From positions 2,923,654-2,987,653 of the forward strand of contig NZ_CP007201.1 in assembly GCF_000568815.1 (NCBI RefSeq): a stretch of 64,000 bases of DNA, given 5' to 3'. Position 1 is the stretch's first letter. The number at the start of each line of letters is the position of its first letter. Positions 36,252 to 45,509 of this stretch are shown here, one piece after another. The position numbers and the translations under genes are program-made. Under the pieces are notes generated by a model. That model had not been told where the DNA came from, did no database searches, and saw nothing but the letters and a program-made list of their open reading frames with translations. This stretch comes from Sulfurospirillum multivorans DSM 12446 (GTDB lineage Bacteria > Campylobacterota > Campylobacteria > Campylobacterales > Sulfurospirillaceae).

Positions 36252-36637
36252 TAGAGGTTCACGCTTGATTTTAAGCGTTGTTTTTTGCCATCAGTGGTTT
36301 CGACCACGATGCTAATCTGCCATGTACCATTCATTGAAAAAACAACATTCGCTTCATAAGCGCCATTGGTGTATTTCGCATCGACTTTTTCTTCCATCGC
36401 ATGCATTCCAGGCATTGCTGGCATAGAAGCAATGATGCTTACTTTGGCATCTTTAACCTCTTTTGCACCCTCCATGACTTTAACTTTGATGAGATTCATC
36501 CCCTGAGAGACAGGCTTTAGCGTGCTGTATTCGACCTCTAATGGTCCCGCCATCCCTTTTTTAGACAACGCCTCTGCCGCATATAAACCACCGAGGCTTA
36601 ACGCCACCGCTAAAAACATCCCTAAAATCTTCTTCAT
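36251..36637 (-). CDS. YtkA/FixH-like periplasmic protein of the metal efflux operon
   Basis: The second of two adjacent ATGs (36637) is chosen because AAGGAG stands six bases upstream; a longer frame has no site. The 128-residue precursor has a signal peptide ending near LYAAEA and an immunoglobulin-like YtkA domain with a Met/His-rich loop, ASMPAMPGMHAME, followed by GAYEANVVFSMNGTWQISI. Such loops bind copper in related proteins. As first gene of the efflux operon it may deliver metal to the pump or sense it. Confidence 0.85.
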   Translation of the reverse strand: MKKILGMFLAVALSLGGLYAAEALSKKGMAGPLEVEYSTLKPVSQGMNLIKVKVMEGAKEVKDAKVSIIASMPAMPGMHAMEEKVDAKYTNGAYEANVVFSMNGTWQISIVVETTDGKKQRLKSSVNL

Positions 36638-36821
36638 CATGTACTCCTTGTAAAGTTTATAAGGGAAGTATAGAGGTCGTGTGTGCAATATTTGTGGAGT
36701 GGCGAGAGAAAAAAGCTTTACATGTAAAAAGAAAATGTGCCTTGAAAATTCAATGATTTATTGATATTTTATATATAATGAATGACCAATAAATAGAGAT
36801 ATATAAAGGAGTTATCATTTT

Positions 36822-37352
36822 ATGAAAATCGATCTATTAACAATATTATTATCATCTGGAGTTTTGGCTGCAATTATTACATCAATCATTAACTTGATTT
36901 CAATTAGAACTACAAATAAAAGACTACTCTTAATTGAGGAGTTAAAAAATGATAATACTATTAACACATTTCGATATACCAAGCTATTTGACTTAAACGC
37001 TGAATTAAATAATCTGCCTGATGTTGATTATACCATGCTAGACAATCATGAGGGGAAGCTTGTTTGGAGTAAAGATAAGGTAATTAAAGTCGTTGGTGAA
37101 AGCACTAATAGATTCTCGATGTTTATTAAAATTTATAATAAATCAAAACCATTATTTGACGAAAATATCATTTCAGAATTACAAAACCTCATTAATAGTG
37201 AACGGGCAATAAGTAATGAACTGGTGGAAATTTTATATGCAGGAAGAGAGGGGAATTCTGATATTTCAAACCTTATGGCAATTAGAGTTGAACTTGAGAA
37301 AAAGTTACAAGAATCTATTGTAATTCAGCTTAAAGCATTGATAAAAGCATAA
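36822..37352 (+). CDS. AT-rich gene for a single-span protein of unknown function
   Basis: The 176-residue product has one N-terminal membrane segment (about 5-27, LLTILLSSGVLAAIITSIINL) and a helical cytoplasmic part without cysteines or catalytic motifs. AAAGGAG nine bases upstream and a TATAAT box (about 36774) support expression. The base composition is clearly more AT-rich than both neighbours, and the gene sits exactly between the efflux operon and its likely two-component regulator, so it is probably a late insertion. Function unknown. Confidence 0.72.
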   Translation: MKIDLLTILLSSGVLAAIITSIINLISIRTTNKRLLLIEELKNDNTINTFRYTKLFDLNAELNNLPDVDYTMLDNHEGKLVWSKDKVIKVVGESTNRFSMFIKIYNKSKPLFDENIISELQNLINSERAISNELVEILYAGREGNSDISNLMAIRVELEKKLQESIVIQLKALIKA

Positions 37353-37359
37353 TGCCTCT

Positions 37360-38022
37360 ATGAAAATCCTACTCCTAGAAGATGACCCTATTTTAAGCGA
37401 GATAATTGAAGAGTTTTTAGTCGAACATGGTTTACATGTAAAGCTCTTTTACGATGGCAAAGAAGCGCTTGATGCCATTTTTGAGGGCAAGTTTGACATC
37501 TTGGTTTTGGACATCAACGTCCCAAGCCTGAGCGGTTTTGAGCTTTTAAAAACGCTTAAAGAGGCGAATATCGCCACGCCTACTATCTTCATCACGTCAC
37601 TCGATCAAATCAGCGATGTGAAAAAAGGCTTTGCGTTGGGAGCGGAAGATTACCTCAAAAAACCGTTTGAGCTTGAAGAGCTTTTGGTTCGCATACAGCG
37701 CACGAAAAAGTTGCATCACATCGAAGAAAATGCGCTTTTAAAACTCGCTTCAAACATCAGTTACGATCCGCAGAACTATCAGATCGTAACACCTGAGACG
37801 TTGTACAAACTTCGCAAAAAAGAGGCGCAGCTTTTGGAGTATTTTATTTCCCATCAAAACCGCATGCTCAGTTTTGAAGAGATCATCGAAGAGGTGTGGC
37901 GCTTTGATGAAGTGCCGACCTATGCGACGGTGCGCACCTACATCAAAAACTTGCGCAGTTACGGACTTGAAGGTCTTATAGAGAATATCAAAGGAGTTGG
38001 TTATCGCTTTAAGTGCCTATGA
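37360..38022 (+). CDS. OmpR-family response regulator
   Basis: The 220-residue regulator has a receiver domain with acidic pocket (LLEDDPIL), phosphoacceptor Asp in DILVLDINVPSLSG and Lys in YLKKPFELEEL, and a C-terminal winged helix ending YIKNLRSYGLEGLIENIKGVGYRF. It lies divergently from the metal efflux operon and its 3' end overlaps the histidine kinase frame by 26 bp, so it probably controls the efflux genes, as CusR does. A TTTACATGTAAA copy near the start reads as LHVK. Confidence 0.92.
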   Translation: MKILLLEDDPILSEIIEEFLVEHGLHVKLFYDGKEALDAIFEGKFDILVLDINVPSLSGFELLKTLKEANIATPTIFITSLDQISDVKKGFALGAEDYLKKPFELEELLVRIQRTKKLHHIEENALLKLASNISYDPQNYQIVTPETLYKLRKKEAQLLEYFISHQNRMLSFEEIIEEVWRFDEVPTYATVRTYIKNLRSYGLEGLIENIKGVGYRFKCL

Positions 38023-39178
38023 AAAACGCTCGCTTGCGAGGTTTTTACTCATCTACCTTGGTTCTATTTACGCGTTCATCTGCCTGCTCGCGTGGATGTT
38101 TTACACCATCGAGATCAAAAATCTACACGAAAACTATGCCCTAAAAATGCGCGCAACGGCGTCTAACATCGCGCACAAAATCGTCACCGCGCACATGATG
38201 GAAGATGACACGCTTCAAAAATGCCTCGCAGGAAAGCCTGCTGAACAGTGCTTTGGCTTAGAAAAAGAGTACCAACTCGGACTTTTTGGAGAAAACAACA
38301 CACCTTTACATGTAAGCTTTTCGGAACCTGTGGATTTTACCAAAACGTTTTACTTTGCCAATGACAGTTTTTACGCGCGCGATGAGAGCAGTCAAGAACA
38401 TCTGGGCATTCACACCATCGTGCTCAAATACGCGCATATCTCCAGTGCGATCAACGCGCTTCGTTGGCACGTTTTGCTCTATTTGTCACTTAGCCTCGCG
38501 TTTGCAACGGTTTTAGGCTACGTGCTTGCTAAGCAATTTCTTAAACCCATTCAAGAAGAGATCCACCATCTGGACACCTTCATCAAAGACTCGACACATG
38601 AGCTGAACACGCCCATTACGGCAATTTTGATGAGCATCGGAACGCTTAAAAATGTGGATGAGAAGAAGCTCAAGCGCATTGAACTGAGCGCCAAACGCAT
38701 CGCAACACTCTATGGCAACCTCAGCTACATGCTTTTGCATGACAAACAAAATGAAGACAAAAGCGATGTCGATGTGAAAAAGCTTATCGCCCAGAGGCTC
38801 GAATATTTTGCGGATTTAATGGCAAGTAAACAGATCGACTTAAGTCTAAAGCTGGAAGAAAAATCTTTACATGTAAACGAAGAGAGCCTTATCAAACTCA
38901 TCGACAACCTGCTTTCTAACGCGATCAAATACAACCGTTTGGGCGGAACCATCGAAGTTTCATTGAACGCTGAAAAGCTGAGTGTTAAAGACAATGGCAT
39001 CGGCATAGCAAGCTCTAAACTAGGCGACATCACCAAACGCTATAAACGCGCCAATAGCGATAAAGGCGGCTTTGGCATCGGTTTGGACATCGCGAATAGC
39101 ATTTGTAAAACGAATGATTTCAGGCTTGAAATTAGCTCCATCGAAGGCGAAGGCTCTACGTTTAGCGTCTTTTTCTAA
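37997..39178 (+). CDS. Sensor histidine kinase
   Basis: About 393 residues with two membrane segments (about 14-35 and 155-175), a short periplasmic sensor domain, and a catalytic core with H-box STHELNTPITAIL, N-box NLLSNAIKYNR and G-box GFGIGLDIANS. The only in-frame start near the family's usual N-terminus (YEKRSLARFLLIYLGS) is TTG at 37997, inside the regulator gene; the ATG at 38020 is out of frame. It should phosphorylate the regulator just upstream. Two TTTACATGTAA copies lie within. Its stop overlaps that of the convergent iron ATPase. Confidence 0.88.
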   Translation: MVIALSAYEKRSLARFLLIYLGSIYAFICLLAWMFYTIEIKNLHENYALKMRATASNIAHKIVTAHMMEDDTLQKCLAGKPAEQCFGLEKEYQLGLFGENNTPLHVSFSEPVDFTKTFYFANDSFYARDESSQEHLGIHTIVLKYAHISSAINALRWHVLLYLSLSLAFATVLGYVLAKQFLKPIQEEIHHLDTFIKDSTHELNTPITAILMSIGTLKNVDEKKLKRIELSAKRIATLYGNLSYMLLHDKQNEDKSDVDVKKLIAQRLEYFADLMASKQIDLSLKLEEKSLHVNEESLIKLIDNLLSNAIKYNRLGGTIEVSLNAEKLSVKDNGIGIASSKLGDITKRYKRANSDKGGFGIGLDIANSICKTNDFRLEISSIEGEGSTFSVFF

Positions 39179-40128
39179 GCAAATGTAATGAGCTTACTTT
39201 CATCAACCTCAAAACCTATCACATCACCCTCTCTTAAGGTGACATCAAAACTGTATGCACTCAGCATCACCCCTTCAAAATCCAAAATAATTTCATAAAA
39301 ATTTCCGTAAAAAACAATCTCTTTTATGCGTGCCTTACGCGTAAAATCTGGGCTTAAACGCAACGCATCTAAACGACAATACGCCTCACCAAAACCTAAA
39401 CTTTGGGGCAATGCGTTGATTTTGCCTAAAAAATTGGCGCAGTAGAGAGAACTCGGGTGATTGTAAACCTCTTTGGGTGTGCCGATTTGCAAGATGTCAC
39501 CACCATCCATAATGGCAATGCGATCGGACAGGTAAAACGCATCTTCTTTGTCGTGCGTGATGAAAAGGGCTGTGATGCCAAAGAGTTTGATCATCTCTTT
39601 AAGCTCTGCCCTTAAAATGGCTCTCAGTTCCGTGTCGATGTTGCTCAGGGGTTCATCAAGCAGCAAAATCTTAGGCTTATCCAAGATAGCACGCGCCAAT
39701 GCAACACGCTGCTGCTGACCACCGCTGATCTCATGAGGGTACTTGGAAGCAAGTGCTTCTATCTTGGTTTTTTCCATTACATGTAAAAGCTCTTCTTGGC
39801 TCGCTTTGCTTCCAAAAGCGATGTTTTGAGCGATGCTCAGATGGGGTAAAAGCGCGTAGTTTTGGAAGACAATGGCGATCTCTCGCTGATTGGGAGGAAG
39901 ATTGGTTTTGGCATCATAGACGACCTTATCGCCAATCCAAATTGTTCCACTGTCAGGATTTTCAAGACCGGAGAGCATACGTAAAAGCGTTGTTTTTCCA
40001 CTGCCGCTTCTGCCTAAAATGGTAAAAATTTCACCTTCGTTGATGGAAAAGCTAATGTCATTGGCAACACAAACGCTTCCTTTGCAAAAACGTTTGTGTA
40101 AATTTTCGATGCTAACGATAGGTTTCAT
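39175..40128 (-). CDS. fbpC: Iron(III) ABC transporter ATP-binding protein
   Basis: The 317-residue ATPase shows Walker A GRSGSGKTTLL, signature ISGGQQQRVALARAI, Walker B ILLLDEPLSNID and H-loop FITHDKEDAF. A C-terminal OB-like regulatory region follows from about residue 235. Its start overlaps the permease stop by 4 bp. With the permease and binding protein upstream it makes a FbpABC-type ferric ion importer. Confidence 0.9.
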   Translation of the reverse strand: MKPIVSIENLHKRFCKGSVCVANDISFSINEGEIFTILGRSGSGKTTLLRMLSGLENPDSGTIWIGDKVVYDAKTNLPPNQREIAIVFQNYALLPHLSIAQNIAFGSKASQEELLHVMEKTKIEALASKYPHEISGGQQQRVALARAILDKPKILLLDEPLSNIDTELRAILRAELKEMIKLFGITALFITHDKEDAFYLSDRIAIMDGGDILQIGTPKEVYNHPSSLYCANFLGKINALPQSLGFGEAYCRLDALRLSPDFTRKARIKEIVFYGNFYEIILDFEGVMLSAYSFDVTLREGDVIGFEVDESKLITFA

Positions 40129-41687
40129 CTTCTACCTCGTACAAATTTTGAATTGAGTAATAAGACCGCAATGGCAGTTGTCACCACCAATAAGAGCGAT
40201 GGAAAGGCACTTTTATAGAGTATTTCGTTGCTGGCTAACTCGTAAATGCGAATGGCAATGGTGTCATAATTAAACGGTCTTAAAAGCAAGGTCGCTGGAA
40301 GCTCTTTGGCAAGGTCGATGTAAAGAATCAAAAAACCACTGAGCAAATAAGGTCGCATCAGTGGTAAATAGACTTTAAAAATACGCCCCCATTCGCTCGT
40401 TCCAAAGACAATGGTTGCATCATCAATGCTTTTGTCTATCTTGCTAAAACCATTTTCAACCGAGCCAATACTTGCGGCAAAATAACGGCTCAAATACGCA
40501 AATATCAACGCAAAAAATGAGCCTCCCAGTACGACTTTACCAAAACTTTGGTCGATAAAATTGGTAAAAAGTAAAATACCTATACCGATGATAGCACCAG
40601 GAATTGAGTAACCCAGAATGGAGAGTTTATGACTCATCACTCCTAACTTGCTTGGGTAAAAACGCGAAGCATAGACCATTCCAAACGCTAAAGCGATGAT
40701 GATGAAGGAGGAGAGAACATTGAGACTCAGTGTGCAGTAAAGATAGGTTAAAGAACTCCAATCCAGTGTGCCAAAATCGAGATAAAACCAGTACAGAAGC
40801 ACGCCCGTTGGGATGAAAAGTGTCAAAGTGCTTATGAGCATCGAGAGTCCAAAAGCGATGCCATTTTGAAAGCCTCTTAGTTTTACTTTAGGCGCTTTTT
40901 GACTGCTGTGGGTGACGCTGATAAAACGAAATTTGGCTCTTAATCGAGATTCTGCAAGCATCATGCTAAAAACCATAAGGAGCATAATAATCGCAAGGTT
41001 AATCGCCTCATTTAGATTGCCATAGCCAAACCAACTCTTAAAAATACCCACACTAAAGGTATCGACACCAAAGTACGCCACTGTTCCGTAGTCACTCAAA
41101 ACTTCCATCATGGCAAGCACAAGCCCCGCAAAAATGGCAGGGTATGCCAAAGGCAGATAGACCGTGAAAAAGGCTTTGCAAAAGGAGAGCTGTTTGAGTG
41201 AAACCAGTTCAACCACCGTTGAAGAGATGGAGGCAAATGAGACACGTGCCAAAATGAAGACATACGGAAACATCGCAAAAGAGAGAATAGCCGTAACGCC
41301 GTAAATATTTAAGATGTCAAGTTTAACTTTGGGCTGGGAGAGAAGCGTTGCTAAGATGCCATGAAACTCAAAAAATCCCACATAACTGTAGCCTAAGATG
41401 TAGGCGGGAAAGGCTAAAGGGAGTACAAAAATGAGGCTAAAAAAACGACTTCCAACATACTCAAAACGCGCACTCATAAACGCTGTACTGATGCCTAAAA
41501 GAAGCACTAAAAATGCTGTTCCGAAGAGAACAAAAGCCGTATTTTTTGTGTAAAGTAGAAGCTCTGATAGGTTGATCGAAGTCACCCTAAAATCATTTTG
41601 TGCGATAAAGTAGATGACAAGCGAAACAATGGGAAGAGAGATTACCAGCCCCAAAAGAGGGGCTAGTAAATATTTAAACTTTTGCAT
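40125..41687 (-). CDS. fbpB: Iron(III) ABC transporter permease
   Basis: The 520-residue permease has about 12 membrane segments and two copies of the binding-protein-dependent transport motif (EYVSLKQLSF..FFTVYLPLAYPAI style and TSEWGRIFKVYLPLMRPYLL), the fused double permease typical of FbpB. It sits in the inner membrane. Start and stop are coupled to both neighbours by 1-4-bp overlaps. Confidence 0.9.
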   Translation of the reverse strand: MQKFKYLLAPLLGLVISLPIVSLVIYFIAQNDFRVTSINLSELLLYTKNTAFVLFGTAFLVLLLGISTAFMSARFEYVGSRFFSLIFVLPLAFPAYILGYSYVGFFEFHGILATLLSQPKVKLDILNIYGVTAILSFAMFPYVFILARVSFASISSTVVELVSLKQLSFCKAFFTVYLPLAYPAIFAGLVLAMMEVLSDYGTVAYFGVDTFSVGIFKSWFGYGNLNEAINLAIIMLLMVFSMMLAESRLRAKFRFISVTHSSQKAPKVKLRGFQNGIAFGLSMLISTLTLFIPTGVLLYWFYLDFGTLDWSSLTYLYCTLSLNVLSSFIIIALAFGMVYASRFYPSKLGVMSHKLSILGYSIPGAIIGIGILLFTNFIDQSFGKVVLGGSFFALIFAYLSRYFAASIGSVENGFSKIDKSIDDATIVFGTSEWGRIFKVYLPLMRPYLLSGFLILYIDLAKELPATLLLRPFNYDTIAIRIYELASNEILYKSAFPSLLLVVTTAIAVLLLNSKFVRGRR

Positions 41688-42706
41688 TATCTCCAGTTTG
41701 CCTTTGTTGCGATTTCAACCGCTTTTTTGGTGTATTTCCCTACTTCTGCTAGAGGTAATGTATCTTCTTTAAAGGTACCAAACGTTGCAACCGTTCCAGA
41801 AGCTTTTACAGCAGGGTTCGCTGGATACTCGTGGTTAGCTTCGGCAAAGAGGGTTTGTGCCTCAACGCTACTTAAAAACTCGATCAATTTAATCGCATTC
41901 TCTTTGTTCTTAGCATACTTTGTTACACCTGCACCACTGATGTTGATGTGCGTTCCCTCCGCTTTTTGTGCAGGGAAAAAGAGCTTGACACTTCTAGCGA
42001 TTTCAACGTCTTTGGGATCTTTGCTGTTAAGCATTATGCCTAAATAATAGGTATTGACAATCGCTAAGTCACCCTCCCCACTTGCCACTGCTTTGATTTG
42101 GTCTCTATCATTTCCTTTTGGATCTCTCGCAAAATTTGCCACTAATCCTTTAGCAAATTCCAACGCTTTGGCTTCACCGTGATTCGCGATGATAGACGCT
42201 AAAAGCGATTTATTGTACGCTGCAGATGAGCTACGGGTAAGAATCTTACCTTTAAACTTTGGATCGCTTAGATCAAGGTAACTTCCCAGCTCTTTTTCAG
42301 AGATTTTCTCTGGATTGTAAACAAATATACGCGCACGTTTTGTCAAACCAAACCATTCATTGTCACTATCTCTTAAGTGCGCAGGAATATTTGCGCTTAA
42401 CGTTTTAGAGTCAATTTTTTGAAGCAATCCTTCCACTTTTGCTTCGTATAAATTGCCAATATCCGAGGTAATTAACATATCAGCAGGTGAATTAGCACCC
42501 TCAATTTTGAGCTTTGAAACAAGCTCTTCTGCTTTGGCAGTAATAACATTAACTTTAATGCCACTCTTTTTTTCAAACGCGGCAAAGAGCAGTTTATCAC
42601 TGTCGTAATGTCTGTGTGAATAGACATTGATTTCACTTGCCAGTGCAAAGCTCGATGCAATGCTAAGCCCTAAAAATGCTTTTAAGATGTTGGAGGAAAT
42701 ACTCAT
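41687..42706 (-). CDS. fbpA: Iron(III)-binding periplasmic protein
   Basis: The 339-residue precursor has a signal peptide ending FALA and a transferrin-like periplasmic binding fold: EINVYSHRHYDSDKLLFAAFEKKSGI at the N-terminus, DMLITSDIGNLYEAK and the tyrosine pair in NTYYLGI that ligates iron in family members. First gene of fbpABC; a Fur-box-like sequence lies at 42767-42786, and sodC is divergent. Confidence 0.9.
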   Translation of the reverse strand: MSISSNILKAFLGLSIASSFALASEINVYSHRHYDSDKLLFAAFEKKSGIKVNVITAKAEELVSKLKIEGANSPADMLITSDIGNLYEAKVEGLLQKIDSKTLSANIPAHLRDSDNEWFGLTKRARIFVYNPEKISEKELGSYLDLSDPKFKGKILTRSSSAAYNKSLLASIIANHGEAKALEFAKGLVANFARDPKGNDRDQIKAVASGEGDLAIVNTYYLGIMLNSKDPKDVEIARSVKLFFPAQKAEGTHINISGAGVTKYAKNKENAIKLIEFLSSVEAQTLFAEANHEYPANPAVKASGTVATFGTFKEDTLPLAEVGKYTKKAVEIATKANWR

Positions 42707-42766
42707 TATAGCTATCCTTATACTAATTTTGTGATGGAAGCATAATATAAAACTCTTTAATAAGTT

Positions 42767-42786
42767 GTAATAACCATTATCAATTA
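42767..42786. promoter_or_regulatory. Candidate Fur box upstream of fbpA
   Basis: On the minus strand the sequence reads TTGATAATGGTTATTAC, close to the Fur consensus GATAATGATTATC. It lies about 60 bp upstream of the fbpA start, so iron repression is likely. Confidence 0.55.
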
Positions 42787-42973
42787 AAAAGCTAAAGCCT
42801 ATTTTATTTTTTGATACGGTTCATTCTAGTGCGCTTATTACCTTTTAAAAGAGAAGTGATTTTGTATACAAACCAAGAGTAGCCTTATCCAAAACAACTA
42901 CTCTTAAACTATTAAATAAACCTTAAATACCTTGGAGTAGAATGAATTCTATCTTAATCTTTAGGAGGCATTT

Positions 42974-43504
42974 ATGGTCAAAAAATTTGCAGTAGCCCTC
43001 ATGGTAGCAGCTCTGCCTTTCGCTCTTTTTGCAGCTGAGACCAAAGTATCACTTAATCTTGCAACGACTGATGGCGTTGGTGAGAAAATCGGTGACATTA
43101 CCATTAGTGAAACAAAATATGGACTCCTTTTTACACCTTCTTTAAAAGGCGTTCCAGCAGGTATTCATGGTTTCCATGTCCATGCGAACCCTAGTTGTGA
43201 ACCCTCAAAAGCAGCCGATGGTAAAGTAACTCCTGCAGGAGCGGCAGGTGGACACTTCGACCCAAAAGCGACCAATGCACACAAAGGTCCTTACAGTGAT
43301 GATGGTCACTTAGGCGATCTTCCTGCACTTTATGCCGATGCAAATGGTGAAATCACGACGCCTGTTCTTGCTCCAAGACTGACGTCATTGGATCAAATTA
43401 AAAAACACGCCTTGATGCTTCACGCAGGTGGAGACAACCACTCTGACCATCCAGCAATGCTTGGCGGTGGCGGTGCTCGCGTTGCATGCGGCATTATCAA
43501 ATAG
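42974..43504 (+). CDS. sodC: Periplasmic Cu/Zn superoxide dismutase
   Basis: The 176-residue precursor has signal peptide MVKKFAVALMVAALPFALFA. The metal ligands are recognised in GFHVHANPSCEPS, the zinc loop GGHFDPKATNAHKGPYSDDGHLGDLP and HAGGDNHSDHPAMLGGGGARVACG; the disulfide cysteines are the ones in PSCEPS and VACG. It converts superoxide in the periplasm to oxygen and peroxide. TTAGGAGG precedes the ATG. It diverges from the iron operon, which suits a link between iron and oxidative stress. Confidence 0.95.
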   Translation: MVKKFAVALMVAALPFALFAAETKVSLNLATTDGVGEKIGDITISETKYGLLFTPSLKGVPAGIHGFHVHANPSCEPSKAADGKVTPAGAAGGHFDPKATNAHKGPYSDDGHLGDLPALYADANGEITTPVLAPRLTSLDQIKKHALMLHAGGDNHSDHPAMLGGGGARVACGIIK

Positions 43505-43515
43505 TCTTACCTTTA

Positions 43516-43540
43516 AAAGGGAGGGGTTCCCCCTCTCTTT
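43516..43540 (+). terminator. Terminator of sodC
   Basis: AAAGGGAGGGG pairs over 11 bp (one G-T pair) with CCCCTCTCTTT around a 3-base loop, 11 bp after the sodC stop; T-rich sequence follows. Confidence 0.75.
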
Positions 43541-43654
43541 ACTCATTTTATTCCCATTCTTCACCATTTTTTTCGTCTTTATAGAGACGTTTTAAAAAAC
43601 TTCCCCCTTAAAATCAATTCCAAATTTTATACTTGAGTATTTTAATAAGTTTAC

Positions 43655-43683
43655 TTGACAATACCTTACTAAAATGCTATTAT
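43655..43683 (+). promoter_or_regulatory. Promoter of the sulfate-to-methionine operon
   Basis: TTGACA (43655-43660) and TATTAT (43678-43683) are separated by exactly 17 bp, a strong sigma-70 match, 25 bp before the first ATG. TACTTGA stands twice, at about 43630 and 43652, 22 bp apart (two helical turns), the second overlapping the -35 box, which could be a regulator site. Confidence 0.75.
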
Positions 43684-43707
43684 TCTCCAAATTAAAAAAG
43701 AGGCAAC

Positions 43708-43935
43708 ATGGTAGAGCACAAAAAACGCAGTATCGCTAAAGCAATCTCTTGGAGAACACTCGGAACGGTTGACACCATGTTGATCAGTTTTATCGTCACG
43801 GGAAGCCCACTTGCCGCCGTCTCTATTGGGGCATTTGAGTTGATTACTAAAACAGCTTTGTATTATTTTCATGAAAGAGCATGGAATAAAATCGATTTTG
43901 GTCGAGCGAAAAAAGAGCCAGAGTATCAAATATGA
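43708..43935 (+). CDS. DUF2061 membrane protein
   Basis: The 75-residue protein has two hydrophobic segments and the DUF2061 signature KRSIAKAISWRTLGTVDTMLISFIVTG (in pieces) and FELITKTALYYFHERAWNK. DUF2061 proteins are frequently encoded with sulfate-assimilation genes, but their role is not established. It is the first gene of the sulfur operon and overlaps cysH by 4 bp, so it is made together with the APS reductase; a role in sulfur transport or membrane association of the pathway is possible. Confidence 0.88.
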   Translation: MVEHKKRSIAKAISWRTLGTVDTMLISFIVTGSPLAAVSIGAFELITKTALYYFHERAWNKIDFGRAKKEPEYQI

Positions 43936-44627
43936 GCCAAGCATACGACATTAAGATCGCAGAAGCGATCAACACTTTAAAAGAACTTATCGGAGATAAA
44001 GCGCTTAATGTTACGTTGGCATTTAGCCATCAAAGTGAAGATGCCATCAATATCTCTCTAGCGCAAAAAGCGGGCATTGATTTTGATGTTTTTACGCTTG
44101 AAACCCACAAACTTTTTGATGAATCCTTAGCGTATGAAAAAGAGATCGAAGCTTTTTTTGGCGTAGAGATCAAACGCTTTAGCGCAAATGATGAACAGAT
44201 CAAGGATTTGGAAGCAAAGGTCGGAGAATTTGGCATCTTTGATGACATTGATCTCCGCAAAGAGTGTTGTCATGTACGCAAACTCATTCCTTTGGCGCGT
44301 GCGCTTAAGGGTTACCACGGCTGGATCAGCGGTATTCGCATCGCGCAGTCAATTACGAGAAGCGACACAAAACTGGTAGAATTTGATGGTAAGTTTGAAC
44401 TCTTAAAGTTCAACCCCCTCACCCATTTTAGTGATGAGGACGTCGAGCGTTATATGACTGAATTTGCCATTCCTCAAAACAGTTTATACGCTAAAGGCTT
44501 TAAAAGCATCGGCTGTAAGCCCTGTACACGCGCCATTTCTGAGGGTGAAGATATACGAGCGGGTCGATGGTGGTGGGAGAATCCCGAACATAAAGAGTGC
44601 GGATTGCATCTGCATAAGGAGAAGTAA
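43932..44627 (+). CDS. cysH: Adenylyl-sulfate (APS) reductase, thioredoxin-dependent type
   Basis: The 231-residue protein has the PP-loop-like VTLAFSHQSEDAINI, a CC pair in RKECCHVRKL and CKPC in IGCKPCTRAI, the four-cysteine set that binds a [4Fe-4S] cluster in APS reductases, and the C-terminal catalytic ECGLH. The cluster cysteines indicate the APS-type rather than PAPS-type enzyme, in keeping with the absence of a CysC kinase here. It reduces APS to sulfite. It overlaps the DUF2061 gene and precedes cysD by three bases. Confidence 0.93.
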   Translation: MSQAYDIKIAEAINTLKELIGDKALNVTLAFSHQSEDAINISLAQKAGIDFDVFTLETHKLFDESLAYEKEIEAFFGVEIKRFSANDEQIKDLEAKVGEFGIFDDIDLRKECCHVRKLIPLARALKGYHGWISGIRIAQSITRSDTKLVEFDGKFELLKFNPLTHFSDEDVERYMTEFAIPQNSLYAKGFKSIGCKPCTRAISEGEDIRAGRWWWENPEHKECGLHLHKEK

Positions 44628-44630
44628 GTA

Positions 44631-45509
44631 ATGGATCATTTAGACAGACTCGAAGCCCAGAGTATCTATATTTTGCGAGAAGCATACAGAAGCTTCCCAA
44701 ACCTTGCCATGCTTTGGAGCATCGGTAAAGATAGCACCGTACTCTTGTGGCTCACACGAAAAGCATTTTTTGGGCATGTTCCTTACCCGTTGGTACACAT
44801 CGACACGGCGTTTAAAATTCCTGAGATGATCAAATACCGCGATGAAATCGCGATTCAATGGGACTTAAACTTAGTCGTTGGACAAAACAAAGAAGCGCTT
44901 GCAAAGGGTGAAACGTTTGTCAATGGACTTGATCGCCTCAGCTGCTGTAAAAAGCTCAAAAGCGACGCGCTCAAAAATACGCTTGATGGAACATGGGCAC
45001 GCCGTAAATGGAATCCTTACAAAAAAGTATGGGAAGATGAATTGAACGGAGCGCCTTATACGGGTGTGATCGTCGGCGTTAGGGCGGATGAAGAAGGCAG
45101 TCGTTCCAAAGAACGCGTTTTCTCAGCACGTGATGAAAAGAGCGAATGGGATGCCAGTACCCAACCACCAGAACTGTGGAATCAGTACAAAACCGATTTT
45201 GCACCCGGAACGCATGTGCGCATTCACCCACTTTTGGAGTGGACGGAGCTGAACATTTGGGAGTATATCGAGAGGGAAAATATTCCTATTATCAACCTCT
45301 ATTTTGATCAAGGTAATGGCAAACGATACCGTTCTTTAGGATGTTTTCCATGTACGGCACCTGTCGATTCACAGGCTCGTAATCCAAAAGAGATCATCGA
45401 AGAGCTAACCTCTGGTAAGTTTAAAGACATCGCGGAACGTTCAGGCCGAGCGCAAGATAAAGACGGTGGTGGCACACTCGAGCGACTTAGAAAAGAAGGA
45501 TATATGTAA
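44631..45509 (+). CDS. cysD: Sulfate adenylyltransferase subunit 2
   Basis: The 292-residue protein has the ATP-pyrophosphatase loop [13 protein letters not shown], the [16 protein letters not shown] segment and the [16 protein letters not shown] and [10 protein letters not shown] cysteine-containing segments typical of CysD. It adenylates sulfate to APS using energy from the CysN GTPase, whose start overlaps its stop by one base. Length is usual for the family. Confidence 0.95.
   Translation: MDHLDRLEAQSIYILREAYRSFPNLAMLWSIGKDSTVLLWLTRKAFFGHVPYPLVHIDTAFKIPEMIKYRDEIAIQWDLNLVVGQNKEALAKGETFVNGLDRLSCCKKLKSDALKNTLDGTWARRKWNPYKKVWEDELNGAPYTGVIVGVRADEEGSRSKERVFSARDEKSEWDASTQPPELWNQYKTDFAPGTHVRIHPLLEWTELNIWEYIERENIPIINLYFDQGNGKRYRSLGCFPCTAPVDSQARNPKEIIEELTSGKFKDIAERSGRAQDKDGGGTLERLRKEGYM

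Noticed and set aside
38020-38060. ATG at 38020 as kinase start
   Set aside because: It is in a different frame from the kinase and its frame soon loses kinase-like sequence; TTG 37997 is in frame.
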